From: Streptomyces sp. 11x1
GTDB lineage: Bacteria; Actinomycetota; Actinomycetes; Streptomycetales; Streptomycetaceae
Assembly (NCBI RefSeq): GCF_032598905.1
Contig: NZ_CP122458.1
Location: 8,395,001 to 8,459,000 of the forward strand
Reading direction: 5' to 3'
DNA: 64,000 nucleotides
Shown: positions 43,414 to 52,640 of the stretch, in pieces
Layout of the letters: each line of letters opens with the position of its first letter
How positions within the stretch are numbered: position 1 is the stretch's first letter
Position numbers and translations under genes: made by a program
The notes under the pieces: model-generated
What the model saw: only the letters and a program-made list of their open reading frames with translations
What the model was told of the DNA's origin: nothing
Databases searched by the model: none

Positions 43414-44361
43414 ATGCTGAGACGCCGACCCTCCCTCCTGATCCGCCCCGAACTCGACGACGACCCCCTGCACAGGACCCTGACCGAACTCCGCCCCACC
43501 CCTCAACTCCACGGCCTCGGCGCCGGCCGCTCCCGCCCCCCATGGGAACCCGTGGCCGACCTCCTCCGCACCACCGGCCGGGACTGGGACCGCCGAGCCC
43601 ACCGCCTCGCCGTACTGGCCCGACGCCTCCCCGCCGCCGTCCCCCAGCGCTGGACGGCCGACCGCCCGGACGACGGCGACGCCCTCACCCTGCGCGCCTT
43701 CGTCGAGTCGCACCGCACCGCCGCCACCGACCGGGCCGCCGTCCGCCGCGCCGAACACGCCTGCCTCAGCGCCGCCGAGGCCTGCCCCGAGGACCCCACC
43801 CCCTGGCTGGCGCTGCTGTCCCTGATGGACACCTGCGCCGTACCGGTCAAGGACGCCGTGCCCGTATGGACGGAAGCCGTCGACCGGGCCCCTTGGCTCC
43901 GGACGTCCTACCACCGGCTGCTGCGCTATCTGTCCCCGCGCGCACACGGCACGGTCCCCGACATGATGGACTTCGCCTGGCAGGCCGCCGCCCGCGCACC
44001 CCACGGCTCACCGCTGGCCCTGCTCCCGGTGGCGGCCCGCGTCGAACTCATGGCCCATCGTCAGGGATCGACACCCGTCGACGCCCTCGGCTCGGGCGGC
44101 GGCAACTGGAACGAGCCCCGGTCCGTCCACGAGATCGACCTGGCCCTCAAGGGCTGGTTCGACGTCGGCACCGCACCCCACGCCGAGGCCGTCACCGACC
44201 TCAACACCCTCGCCTTCGCCCTCACCCGCGCACACCGCCCGGTCGAGGCCGCCCCCGTCTTCGTACGCCTGGGCCGCCATATGACCCGCCACCCGTGGGA
44301 CCTGCTCCCCGAGCCGCAACGCACGTTCACGTACTGGCGGGAGCGCTCGACCCACGCCTGA
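43414..44361 (+). CDS. Hypothetical protein with TPR-like helical organisation
   Basis: The 315-residue soluble protein begins MLRRRPSLLIRPELDDD and is almost all helical, rich in Ala, Arg and Trp. Segments such as CLSAAEACPEDPTPWLALLSLMD and VPVWTEAVDRAPWLRTSYHRLLRYLS have the spacing of tetratricopeptide-like helical pairs. No catalytic motif is visible. I recall similar Streptomyces proteins without assigned function. No clear ribosome site precedes ATG 43414, and repeat-rich DNA lies upstream. Confidence 0.6.
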   Translation: MLRRRPSLLIRPELDDDPLHRTLTELRPTPQLHGLGAGRSRPPWEPVADLLRTTGRDWDRRAHRLAVLARRLPAAVPQRWTADRPDDGDALTLRAFVESHRTAATDRAAVRRAEHACLSAAEACPEDPTPWLALLSLMDTCAVPVKDAVPVWTEAVDRAPWLRTSYHRLLRYLSPRAHGTVPDMMDFAWQAAARAPHGSPLALLPVAARVELMAHRQGSTPVDALGSGGGNWNEPRSVHEIDLALKGWFDVGTAPHAEAVTDLNTLAFALTRAHRPVEAAPVFVRLGRHMTRHPWDLLPEPQRTFTYWRERSTHA

Positions 44362-44398
44362 CCGGCACGGGCGCCGGCACCGGCGTGGGCAACCACAC

Positions 44399-45217
44399 CT
44401 ACACCGGGGTCGGTGCGCTCTCCTTCTCGGCCTCGGCCTCCGCCGCGGCCGCCGCCTCCGCGCGGTCGCGGCGCTCCCGGCGGGCGAGGACGACGTAGCC
44501 GACGGGAACGCCGAGGGCGAAGAGCCACCACTGCAGGGCGTAGGCGTAGTTCAGCGCGGCGTTCTCGTCACCGGGGCTGCCCAGCTGTTGCGGGGTGTCG
44601 CCCTTGGGCTCGGGCTCGGTCTGCGTGAGATAGCCGCCGAGTACCTGGGCCCCGAGGCGCTTCGCCTCCCGCTCGCTGTCGATCAGCATGATCTGCCGGT
44701 CCGGCAGGCCCTTGAGGTCCTTGATGCCGCTCGCCTCGGTCGTCTCGTCGGGCATCAGGCGCCCGGTGACGGTGACCTCGCCGGCGGGCGGGGCGGGGAT
44801 CTCGGGGAACGCGGTCTGGCTCGGACCGTTCGCGGGGATCCAGCCCCGGTTGACGAGCAGCACCCTGCCGTCGTCGAGCACGAACGGGGTCAGGACGTGG
44901 AAGCCGACCTCGTCGTCGGCGTTGACCCGGCGGCGGACGACGACCTCGTCATCGGTGTCGAACCGGCCCTTCGCGGTCACCGTGCGGTAGCGCTCGGCGC
45001 TGGTGACGGTGTGTCCGGGTGAGGTCAGCCGCTCCACGGGCACCGGCTTCGCGGCCAGCGCGTCGGCGACGAGCTGGTTGCGCGCGCTGCGCTCCTCGTA
45101 GCGATCCATCTGCCAGAAACCCAGCCTGACCATGGTCGGGATCAGGACGAGGGCGACCAGCGCGAGGATCACCCACTGCCGGGACAACAGGAAGCGGTAC
45201 ACCCCACGACCGTACAA
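44399..45217 (-). CDS. SURF1 family cytochrome c oxidase assembly protein
   Basis: The 272-residue protein has two membrane helices, one near the N-terminus (residues 15-33) and one near the C-terminus (about 228-247). The SURF1 core lies between: LGFWQMDRYEERSARNQ, then RYRTVTAKGRFDTDDEV and VLLVNRGWIPANGPS. A cytoplasmic tail rich in Ala and Glu follows. SURF1 helps insert haem into cytochrome aa3 oxidase. The start ATG lies at 45217. Confidence 0.92.
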   Translation of the reverse strand: MYGRGVYRFLLSRQWVILALVALVLIPTMVRLGFWQMDRYEERSARNQLVADALAAKPVPVERLTSPGHTVTSAERYRTVTAKGRFDTDDEVVVRRRVNADDEVGFHVLTPFVLDDGRVLLVNRGWIPANGPSQTAFPEIPAPPAGEVTVTGRLMPDETTEASGIKDLKGLPDRQIMLIDSEREAKRLGAQVLGGYLTQTEPEPKGDTPQQLGSPGDENAALNYAYALQWWLFALGVPVGYVVLARRERRDRAEAAAAAEAEAEKESAPTPV

Positions 45218-45261
45218 CTCGGTCGTGGGGCGTGTTCGGGCGGGTGCGCACTCGGAAGTGC

Positions 45262-45495
45262 TCAGACTTTGTCGACGATGCCCGCCTTCCCCTCGGCCCG
45301 CGCGCAGTGGGCGCCGCAGTACCAGTGGCCGTCGACGTCGACGCCCTGGCCGATGATCTGCACCCGGCAGTGCTCGCAGATGGGGGCCATGCGGTGGATC
45401 GCGCAGGAGAAGCAGTCGAAGACGTGCACCGCGCCCTGGGCGTGGACCTCGAAGGTCATTCCGTAGTCATTGCCGCAAACTTCGCATCTCGCCAT
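45262..45495 (-). CDS. Small zinc-ribbon/metallothionein-like protein
   Basis: The 77-residue protein has Cys/His pairs: CEVCGNDY at the start, CFSCAIH and CEHC in the middle, HWYCGAHC near the end. It would bind one or two metal ions, probably zinc. Similar actinobacterial proteins are annotated as prokaryotic metallothioneins. Function unknown. It lies 44 bp upstream of the SURF1 gene on the same strand. Confidence 0.75.
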   Translation of the reverse strand: MARCEVCGNDYGMTFEVHAQGAVHVFDCFSCAIHRMAPICEHCRVQIIGQGVDVDGHWYCGAHCARAEGKAGIVDKV

Positions 45496-45575
45496 GCGCC
45501 ACAGGGTGAGCCGTCGTCACCGCGTGGGCGAGCGGATGCCGGGCGAGTCGCCCGGCAATCACCCGTCCGTACGGG

Positions 45576-46574
45576 TCACTCGTCGGCGGGCGCGACATCG
45601 CGGAGCAACTGCCCGAACGCGGCCTCGTCCACCACCGGCGTCCCGTACTGCCGGGCCTTGACCACCTTCGACGTGTTCGAATCGGGGTCGTTGGTCACGA
45701 GCAGACTGGTCACCCGGGACAGGCTCGTCGCCACATGCAGCCCCGCCTCGATCGCACGGTCCTCCAGCAGATCGCGCTCGACCGACGTGTCCCCGGAGAA
45801 GGCGACTCGCATGCCCTGCTTGAGCGGTTTGCCGTCCTCGAAACGCCCGGGGTTGGGGTAGGGGCACGCAGGCCGCTTCCGCGCGGGCCGCCAACTGGTG
45901 GGCCGGTAACCGCCGTAGCCGCCTCCGGGGCCCGCCTGCTGTCCGATGCGGGGTGCGGCGGGGCTGTCCCGCCACTCGGTCAGCGGCCGGCACTCGTGCA
46001 GCGGCAGCCGTACACCGCTCGCGGCGGCGACCCGCAGACTCGGCCGGAACGCCTCCGCCAGCACTCGGGCGTCGTCCAGCGCGTGGTGCGCCCGCTGCTG
46101 CACGACCCCGAAGTGCGCCGCCAGCGACTCCAGCTTGTGGTTGGGCAGCGGCAGCCCCAGCTCCTTCGACAGCGCGATGGTGCACAGCCGTTGGCGCACC
46201 GGTGCCTCGGTCTCCGCGCGCGCGTACTCCCGGGCGATCATCGACCAGTCGAACACCGCGTTGTGCGCGACGAGCACACGGTCCGCGAGCCGCGCGGAGA
46301 ACTCCTCCGTGATCTCCTTGAACAGCGGTGCTCCTTCGAGCACATCGCTCGTCAGCCCGTGGATCCACACCGGCCCCGGGTCCCGCTCCGGGTTCACCAA
46401 CGTGTACCAGTGGTCCTCGACCTCGCCCCGCGCGTCCAGTCTGTACACAGCCGCGGAAATTATCCGGTCGTCCCGGGCCAGCCCGGTCGTCTCCACGTCC
46501 ACGACCGCGTACCCCTGTGGGTACGCGGCCGGCCAAGGCGCTTGCGACGCTGCGGTCGTGTGGTCTTCGAGCAT
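45576..46574 (-). CDS. DEDDh 3'-5' exonuclease with C-terminal BRCT domain
   Basis: The 332-residue protein starts with a DnaQ-type exonuclease: YAVVDVETTGLARDD (motif I, D and E), HNAVFDWSMIARE (motif II), HHALDDARVLAEAF (motif III, H and D). A Gly/Pro-rich linker (about 190-240) precedes a BRCT domain (MRVAFSGDTSVERDLLEDRAIEAGLHVATSLSRVTSLLV). This is a polymerase-III-epsilon-like proofreading or repair nuclease. ATG 46574 is chosen since upstream in-frame sequence is not conserved in character. Confidence 0.9.
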   Translation of the reverse strand: MLEDHTTAASQAPWPAAYPQGYAVVDVETTGLARDDRIISAAVYRLDARGEVEDHWYTLVNPERDPGPVWIHGLTSDVLEGAPLFKEITEEFSARLADRVLVAHNAVFDWSMIAREYARAETEAPVRQRLCTIALSKELGLPLPNHKLESLAAHFGVVQQRAHHALDDARVLAEAFRPSLRVAAASGVRLPLHECRPLTEWRDSPAAPRIGQQAGPGGGYGGYRPTSWRPARKRPACPYPNPGRFEDGKPLKQGMRVAFSGDTSVERDLLEDRAIEAGLHVATSLSRVTSLLVTNDPDSNTSKVVKARQYGTPVVDEAAFGQLLRDVAPADE

Positions 46575-46764
46575 GGTCCATGAGGATACGGGCCTCGACT
46601 GACAGCTCGTTACCCGGCGCCGGAGCGGCACAGGTGACGGAGTGACAGCTGCCGCACCGTCCCCTGGTTTGGTGGAGAGCGCCAAGAAGCAAGCGCGTAC
46701 CGCCGGAAATACTTGTCAGTAACAACGTCTAGCCCCCGTCCATCAGCGGTTCTACCGTGCCCCC

Positions 46765-47700
46765 ATGCCGAACCTGCCCGATGTCGTGCTCTGGTCGATA
46801 CCCGCCTTCGTGCTGCTCACCGTGATCGAGGTGATCAGCGTCCGGATCCATCCGGACGAGGACGCCGCGGGGTACGACGCGAAGGACGCCGCGACGAGCG
46901 TAGGTATGGGGCTCGGGAGCCTTGCCTTCGACTTCCTCTGGAAGATCCCGATCGTCGCGATCTACACCGCGATCCACGAACTGACCCCGCTGCGCGTCCC
47001 GGTCCTGTGGTGGACGATCCCGCTGATGCTGCTCGCGCAGGACTTCTTCTACTACTGGTCCCACCGCGGCCACCACGTGATCCGGATCCTCTGGGCCTGT
47101 CACGTCGTCCACCACTCCAGCCGGAAGTTCAACCTCACCACCGCCCTCCGGCAACCCTGGACGACCTGGACGGTCTGGCCCTTCTACGTCCCGCTCATCG
47201 CCCTCGGCGTGCACCCGGCCGCGCTCGCCTTCTGCTCCTCCGCCAACCTCGTCTACCAGTTCTGGATCCACACCGAGCGCATCGGGAAGCTGCCCCGCGC
47301 CTTCGAGTTCGTCTTCAACACGCCCTCGCACCACCGGGTCCACCACGCCTCCCAGGGCGGCTACCTGGACCGCAACTTCGGCGGCATCCTCATCGTCTGG
47401 GACCGGCTCTTCGGCTCGTTCGTCGAGGAGGCCGAGCGGCCGGTGTACGGCCTGACGAAGAACATCGACACGTACAACCCGCTGCGGGTGGCCACACACG
47501 AGTACGTCGCCATCGCCAAGGACCTGAGGCGGGCGAACGGTTGGGGCGAGCGGGCGGGCCGGGTCTTCGGGGGGCCCGGCTGGAAGCCCGCACAGCCGAT
47601 CCCGGCCCCCACACCGCCCCCGAGCCCGACCCAGGCCACGACCCCGCCCCCGACCCCGTCATCTTCGTCCTCGTCCTCGTCCTCGAAGACCGTCGCGTGA
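46765..47700 (+). CDS. Sterol desaturase / fatty acid hydroxylase family protein
   Basis: The 311-residue membrane protein has four or five helices and the di-iron histidine boxes: YYWSHRGHHVIR, CHVVHHSSRKFN and NTPSHHRVHHAS. Family members hydroxylate or desaturate lipids at the membrane. The substrate is unknown. The C-terminal 35 residues are Pro/Thr- then Ser-rich (a run of nine serines) and look disordered. Its stop overlaps the start of the lysoplasmalogenase gene (GTGA), so they form a coupled lipid-related pair. Confidence 0.9.
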   Translation: MPNLPDVVLWSIPAFVLLTVIEVISVRIHPDEDAAGYDAKDAATSVGMGLGSLAFDFLWKIPIVAIYTAIHELTPLRVPVLWWTIPLMLLAQDFFYYWSHRGHHVIRILWACHVVHHSSRKFNLTTALRQPWTTWTVWPFYVPLIALGVHPAALAFCSSANLVYQFWIHTERIGKLPRAFEFVFNTPSHHRVHHASQGGYLDRNFGGILIVWDRLFGSFVEEAERPVYGLTKNIDTYNPLRVATHEYVAIAKDLRRANGWGERAGRVFGGPGWKPAQPIPAPTPPPSPTQATTPPPTPSSSSSSSSSKTVA

Positions 47701-48398
47701 GGCGGGGCAGGGAGTCCGTCCTCCTCATCGCCTTCGGGGTCGTCGTCGGCGTCGACCTCGGGTCCCTGGCCGCCGGCTTCGACGTGGGGCACCTCGTCGC
47801 CAAACCCCTGCTGATGCCCCTGCTCGCGGTGTACGCGTACACGCGCGGCGCGCCCCGCCCGCTGATCGTCGCCCTGTTGTTCGGCTGGGGCGGCGACGTA
47901 CTGCTCCTCTCCGACGCCGAACCGGCCTTCCTCGCCGGGATGGCCTCCTTCGCGGCGGGGCACGTCTGCTACCTCGTGCTGTTCGCCGGACTCGGCAGAG
48001 ACCGCAGAGACCCTAGGCCCGGCCCGCCGGCGCACGCTGTCGCGTTCGGTGTCGCGTACGGCCTCGCCCTGGTCGTCGTCGTCGCGAGTCTGTGGCCCGG
48101 TCTGCCGGTCGAGCTACGTCTCCCCGTCGCCGGGTACAGCGCCCTGCTGACCACGATGGCGTGGGCCGCCACCCGGCTCGGGCTCGTCGCGGGGCTCGGC
48201 GGCGCTCTCTTCGTGGTGTCGGACATGCTCATCGCGACCGGCGTCGCCGAGTGGCCGCAGCCGCCCCGCCCCGACCTGTGGATCATGCTCACCTATCTGG
48301 CGGCGCAGTACCTGCTGACCCGGGGCGTCCTAGGCACCCCCGGCGCGCGCCCCGAGGGCACCCCGGCGGAGGGGGAGGTGTCCCGGCCCACGGTGTGA
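47697..48398 (+). CDS. Lysoplasmalogenase (YhhN/TMEM86 family)
   Basis: The 233-residue protein has eight predicted membrane helices and the family motifs LVAKPLLMPLLAVY, LLFGWGGDVLLL and FVVSDMLIATG, holding conserved aspartates. YhhN/TMEM86 proteins hydrolyse the vinyl-ether bond of lysoplasmalogens. GTG 47697 overlaps the preceding hydroxylase/desaturase-type gene, which is interesting because plasmalogen synthesis also uses a desaturase. Confidence 0.85.
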   Translation: MRRGRESVLLIAFGVVVGVDLGSLAAGFDVGHLVAKPLLMPLLAVYAYTRGAPRPLIVALLFGWGGDVLLLSDAEPAFLAGMASFAAGHVCYLVLFAGLGRDRRDPRPGPPAHAVAFGVAYGLALVVVVASLWPGLPVELRLPVAGYSALLTTMAWAATRLGLVAGLGGALFVVSDMLIATGVAEWPQPPRPDLWIMLTYLAAQYLLTRGVLGTPGARPEGTPAEGEVSRPTV

Positions 48399-48434
48399 CC
48401 GGCCCGCGCGGCGCACCCCCGCCGCACGTCGCCC

Positions 48435-49475
48435 TCACCAGCGGATCGGCAGTGGCAACGCCGTCAACAGCGCCGACACCGCGACGACCGCGCCCAGCAC
48501 CACCACCTCCGCGCGTGCGGGAGCGCAGGCGTCGAGGGGATCGTCGGTCGTGCGGCGCAGCCGCAGCCGCGCACAGAGGGCCAGCACGGCGACGCAGGCC
48601 ACGAGCAGGACCTTGGCGAACAGGGCGCGCCCGTACGCCGTCTCCGTCAGCTGGTCGAGGACCGTGCCCGGCGGCATCCGGCGCAGAGTGCTCCACACCC
48701 CGGTGGCGGTGACGGCGGCGAGCAGAACGGCGGCCACGCGCGCGTAGAGCCCCAGCAGCGCGGTGCCCGGCCCCGACGAGCGCCACGCGCGCGTGCGCAG
48801 GGTCCGCAGCACGTGCGGCAGGCCGCCCGCCCACAGCGCCGCGCACGTCAGGTGAATCACGGTCAGGGCGGTGCCGACCAGCGGGTCGTGGAAGTCCGTG
48901 GTCGGGTGGGCGCGCAGTGCCTCCGCGACGACGACGGCGGCCAGGGGCAGTGCCTGGGCGGTCGGCCGACGGGACAGCGCCAGCAGACCGGCCGCCGCGA
49001 AGGCGTTGACCTCCAGGAGGGCGAGCTTGCCGTCCCGGGTCTCGTAGAGGCCGCCCACGTCGATGTCGGCGGGAGAGCCCGGCACCAGATTGCCGGTGGC
49101 CACGACCGAGGCGAGCCCCAGCGAGGCCACGAGACCGGCCCCGGCGGCCCAGGGTGCCCAACTGCGCGGCGCCTGCCCGGGCGCGCCGGGCACCCGCCGC
49201 ACCAGCAGCGCCACGAACAGCTCACCCGCCGGCACGCACAACGCCGCCAGCAGCACGGTCCGCAGCAGGGCGATCCCACCGGCCCCGGGTGCCCCGGCCT
49301 CACCGGTGCCGTCCAGCGCCACCCGGGGCCCCAACAGGGGTATCAGCGCCCCCACGGCGACCAGGACGAGCATCGCGACGGCCCGCCAGGTCCCTCTCCC
49401 GGTCAGGCCGGTCCGCCGCGCAGGCCCCTCCGTCTCCGCTTTCGTCGCCGCCGCCGTGCGTCTCGTCAGGTTCAC
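48435..49475 (-). CDS. CopD family copper resistance/uptake membrane protein
   Basis: The 346-residue polytopic protein has about eight helices. CopD features are VVATGNLVPG and HLTCAALWAGGLPHVLRT, whose Trp-Gly-Gly segment follows a metal-site His, with YARVAAVLLAAVTATGVWSTLRR and ALFAKVLLVACVA next. CopD is thought to move copper across the membrane. The start is uncertain: GTG 49475 (VNLTRRTAAA) is chosen, and TTG 49511 would add 12 residues. Confidence 0.82.
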   Translation of the reverse strand: MNLTRRTAAATKAETEGPARRTGLTGRGTWRAVAMLVLVAVGALIPLLGPRVALDGTGEAGAPGAGGIALLRTVLLAALCVPAGELFVALLVRRVPGAPGQAPRSWAPWAAGAGLVASLGLASVVATGNLVPGSPADIDVGGLYETRDGKLALLEVNAFAAAGLLALSRRPTAQALPLAAVVVAEALRAHPTTDFHDPLVGTALTVIHLTCAALWAGGLPHVLRTLRTRAWRSSGPGTALLGLYARVAAVLLAAVTATGVWSTLRRMPPGTVLDQLTETAYGRALFAKVLLVACVAVLALCARLRLRRTTDDPLDACAPARAEVVVLGAVVAVSALLTALPLPIRW

Positions 49476-49575
49476 CCCGGAAAGTTCACCAGCCGTACCA
49501 GAACCGGGCAAGTGTCAGAAAACAATCGCCAGTTCGATATTTCGCCCATGTGTGCGGTTCCGGGCTGCGGGTGAC

Positions 49576-51003
49576 TCAATGCCGACTCGACTCGACGCGA
49601 CCCCAGCGCGCCTCGTCCGCTCCCCAGACCCCGGGCGGCCGTGTCCAGTCCTCCGGCCCGCCCTCGAAGGAGACCGGCGACCGCGCGTACCGCAGCCGTC
49701 CCAGCGGGCTGTCCCGCTCGGCGAGCCACGCCTCCGGGCCGTCGTGGCCCGCGTGTTCGTCACCGCTCCGGTGGCTGTCCGGGCCGGGCTCGACGTCGTC
49801 CGTCAACCAGGCCGCCGTACGCGCGAGCGCCAGCCGCACGACGCTACCGCCGCCCCCGTCCACCCGCTCGGTGAGCGCCCGCAGCACGGCCGCCGCCAGC
49901 AGATAGCCCGTCCCGTGGTCCAGCGCCTGCACGGGCAGCGCGCCCGGCTGTTCCCGGGACCCCTCGACCGCCGCGATGCCCGTGGCCACCTGCACCAGGC
50001 TGTCGAAGCCTCGCCGCCCCGCCCACGGCCCGTACGCGCCCCACGCCGAGAGCTGGGCCACGACCAGCCCGGGCCGCCGCTCGACCAGCGCCTCGGGCGA
50101 CAGCCCGAACCGGTCCAGCGCGCCGGGCCGGTACCCGGTGACGACGACGTCCGCCTCCGCGAGCAGTGCCTCGAAGGTCCTGGGGTCCGCGGTCAGATCG
50201 AGCGTCGCCGACCTCTTCCCGAAACCCGTGTCGGCGTGCTGGTCGAGGATCTCGGGCATCCCCGGCGGGTCGATCCGCAGCACGTCCGCGCCCAGCAGGG
50301 CGAGCGTGCGGGTGGCGACCGGTCCCGCTATGACCCGGGTCAGGTCCAGGACACGCACCCCGGCGGCCGGCGCGGACACCTCCGCCCCGGTACCGAACAC
50401 ACGCGCGCGTGACGCGTCGGAGCCGTCCCACCGCCACCACTCGACCAGCGGACGCTCCCGTACGGCCGCCGCCTGCTCGTGCGCCGCCCACTCCTTCGGC
50501 GTCCGCAGGGCGAACGCCAGACCCCCGGCCCCGCACACGGCCTCCTCGACCTCCAGGGACGACCGTTCGGCGAGTGCCGACCCGACGGCGGGCACCCCCT
50601 CGTCAGGCAGCTCACCGACACGCACCCCCAGCGCGGACAGCAGCCGCTCCCGGTGATGCGGATAGTTCGCGTGCGTCCGCACCCAACCGTCCGCCGTCCG
50701 CCAGAACCGCGACAGTGGCGCGAAGTTGACCGGCGCCCGCCCGTCGACGAGCAGATGACGTTCACTCACGAAGGCGGTGCCGACCGCGCCGTCGTCCACC
50801 CGCACCCGGGGGACCTCGGCGAGCCCGGCCCGGCGCGCGCCCAACTCGGCCGCCGCCAGCGCGCACACCCCGACGCAGGTCCGCGCCAGCTCCCGTACCG
50901 GCAGCCGGGCGTCGAGCACCCCGCTCCGTACGACGGTCGAGACCCTCGGCAGCAGAGTGGGATCGCCGCCCAGGGCCGCCCACACACCATCCATGTCAGT
51001 CAT
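49576..51003 (-). CDS. Class III CoA-transferase (CaiB/BaiF family)
   Basis: The 475-residue protein appears as two halves related to the family III fold. The C-terminal half has RVLDLTRVIAGPVATRTLALLGADVLRID, then DLTADPRTFEALLAEADVVVTGYRPGAL and AYGPWAGRRGFDSLVQVATG. The catalytic Asp of the family would lie near LGADVLRIDPPG or DLT. These enzymes transfer CoA between carboxylic acids. The substrate is unknown. It stands alone between copD and the subtilases. Confidence 0.85.
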   Translation of the reverse strand: MTDMDGVWAALGGDPTLLPRVSTVVRSGVLDARLPVRELARTCVGVCALAAAELGARRAGLAEVPRVRVDDGAVGTAFVSERHLLVDGRAPVNFAPLSRFWRTADGWVRTHANYPHHRERLLSALGVRVGELPDEGVPAVGSALAERSSLEVEEAVCGAGGLAFALRTPKEWAAHEQAAAVRERPLVEWWRWDGSDASRARVFGTGAEVSAPAAGVRVLDLTRVIAGPVATRTLALLGADVLRIDPPGMPEILDQHADTGFGKRSATLDLTADPRTFEALLAEADVVVTGYRPGALDRFGLSPEALVERRPGLVVAQLSAWGAYGPWAGRRGFDSLVQVATGIAAVEGSREQPGALPVQALDHGTGYLLAAAVLRALTERVDGGGGSVVRLALARTAAWLTDDVEPGPDSHRSGDEHAGHDGPEAWLAERDSPLGRLRYARSPVSFEGGPEDWTRPPGVWGADEARWGRVESSRH

Positions 51004-51073
51004 GATCCGAACCTACGCAACGGAAGGGCCGGGCGGTGTACCACCGCCCGGCCCGACTTCCGTGGAGAGCTCC

Positions 51074-52603
51074 CTACCTGGTCACCGCGTCCAGCGCGTC
51101 CGTGGTGCCGAAGCCGTAGAAGCCGTTGTAGTTCCTCGGCCCCTCGCAGACCGCGTCGACCTTGCCGTCCCCGTCGATGTCGTACGGGTCGGTGCAGGGC
51201 GTGGCGTCGGCCTGGGCGTACAGCAGTGCCTTGACCAGGGCGGCCGGAGCGTGCGGGTGGGTCGACTTGATCAGGGCCGCGACGCCCGCGACGTGCGGCG
51301 ACGCCATCGACGTACCGGCCATGTAGCCCCACCTGCCGCCGGGCAGCGGACCCAGGATCAGTCCGCTGGTGGCGGGCGGGGCCGGGGTCTGGAAGCGGGT
51401 CGAGTCGCCGCCGGGTGCGGCGATGTCGATCACGCCCAGACCGTGGTTGGAGAAGGACGACTTGATGCCCTTGGCGCCGGTCGAGGCGACCGTGACGACA
51501 CCCGGCAGCTGGGTCGGGATGTCGAGGCACTCGGACGGGTCGATCACCCGGTCCGACGGCGTCGAGTCGTTGGGGGAGACCGGGTCGGTGATCTCGTCGG
51601 CCGCGAGGTCGTAGTTCTCGTTGCCGGCCGCGGCGACATTGACCGCGCCCTTCTGCTCCGCGTACTTCGTCGCCCGGCCGAGGGCCTCCACCAGCGCCTT
51701 CTGGTCCGGGTCGTTCTTGCAGTTGAAGTACCAGGGGTCGGTGTAATAGCTGTTGTTGGTGACGTCCACTCCGTGCTCGGCCGCCCACATGAAGCCGCAG
51801 ACAACGGCCTCCGTGTAGAAGTAGCCGGCGGTGGTCGACACCTTGATGCCGGACACCTTCACCCCGGGCGCCACACCCGTGACACCGACGCCGTTCTTCG
51901 CGGCGGCGATCTCACCGGCCACATGGGTGCCGTGCGCGCTCTCCGTGGGCCCCGGCCGCCAGGCCCCGTCGCTGGTGTCGGGCTTGCCCGTCACACAGTT
52001 GGCGGAGGCGTCGCGGTCGAAGTTCGGCGCGATGTCCGGGTGCGTGTCGTCGACACCGGTGTCGATGACGGCGACCGTGACGTCCCGGCTGCCGAGCGAG
52101 ACCTCGTGGGCCTTGTCGGCCTTGATGGCCGGCAGGTCCCACTGCAACGGCTCCAGCGGGTCCTGCCCGTCCACCGCCTCGACGTCGGCGACCTCCTCGG
52201 CGGTCAGCACCTTCGGGGTGCCCACGTCGGTGGTCGACTGGGCGGGCAGCGGCGCGGTGCGGGTGGCACCGGCCGACCGCACCCCGCGCACCTCACGGAT
52301 CTCCGCGGCGAAGCCGGGGTTCGTGGAGTGGACGACCACGACCCCGATCCGGTCGTACGACGTCACGATCGTGCCACCGGCCTCCGCGATCGCCTTCTTC
52401 ACGTGCGCGGAGGGCCCGTGCCCGGCGCGCACGTTGACGACATAGCTGAGCCCGGGTGCGTCGGACTGACCGGCCGATCCGGCCGATCCGGCCGACTCGG
52501 CCGCCGAGGCCGTGATGTCAGGTACGACGAGCAGCGCGGTCGCCATGGCCATCCCCAGCGGGATCGCGGTCAGACGACGGGAGCGTTTGAGAGGCGCTGT
52601 CAT
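51074..52603 (-). CDS. Secreted S8 subtilisin-like serine protease (copy 1)
   Basis: The 509-residue protein has a signal peptide (KRSRRLTAIPLGMAMATALL), an I9-like propeptide (about 45-125) and the S8 catalytic domain. The catalytic Asp is in VAVIDTGVDDTHPDI, His in HGTHVAGEIAA, the oxyanion Asn in VAAAGNEN and Ser in AGTSMASPHVAG. No C-terminal extra domain is present, only a Ca/EF-like DIDGDGKVDAVCEG stretch before the end. It is the downstream member of a tandem pair, 37 bp after the next gene. Confidence 0.93.
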   Translation of the reverse strand: MTAPLKRSRRLTAIPLGMAMATALLVVPDITASAAESAGSAGSAGQSDAPGLSYVVNVRAGHGPSAHVKKAIAEAGGTIVTSYDRIGVVVVHSTNPGFAAEIREVRGVRSAGATRTAPLPAQSTTDVGTPKVLTAEEVADVEAVDGQDPLEPLQWDLPAIKADKAHEVSLGSRDVTVAVIDTGVDDTHPDIAPNFDRDASANCVTGKPDTSDGAWRPGPTESAHGTHVAGEIAAAKNGVGVTGVAPGVKVSGIKVSTTAGYFYTEAVVCGFMWAAEHGVDVTNNSYYTDPWYFNCKNDPDQKALVEALGRATKYAEQKGAVNVAAAGNENYDLAADEITDPVSPNDSTPSDRVIDPSECLDIPTQLPGVVTVASTGAKGIKSSFSNHGLGVIDIAAPGGDSTRFQTPAPPATSGLILGPLPGGRWGYMAGTSMASPHVAGVAALIKSTHPHAPAALVKALLYAQADATPCTDPYDIDGDGKVDAVCEGPRNYNGFYGFGTTDALDAVTR

Positions 52604-52640
52604 GCTGTCTCCAGTTCGCTGTGGCTGCTCGCCGCTGCGG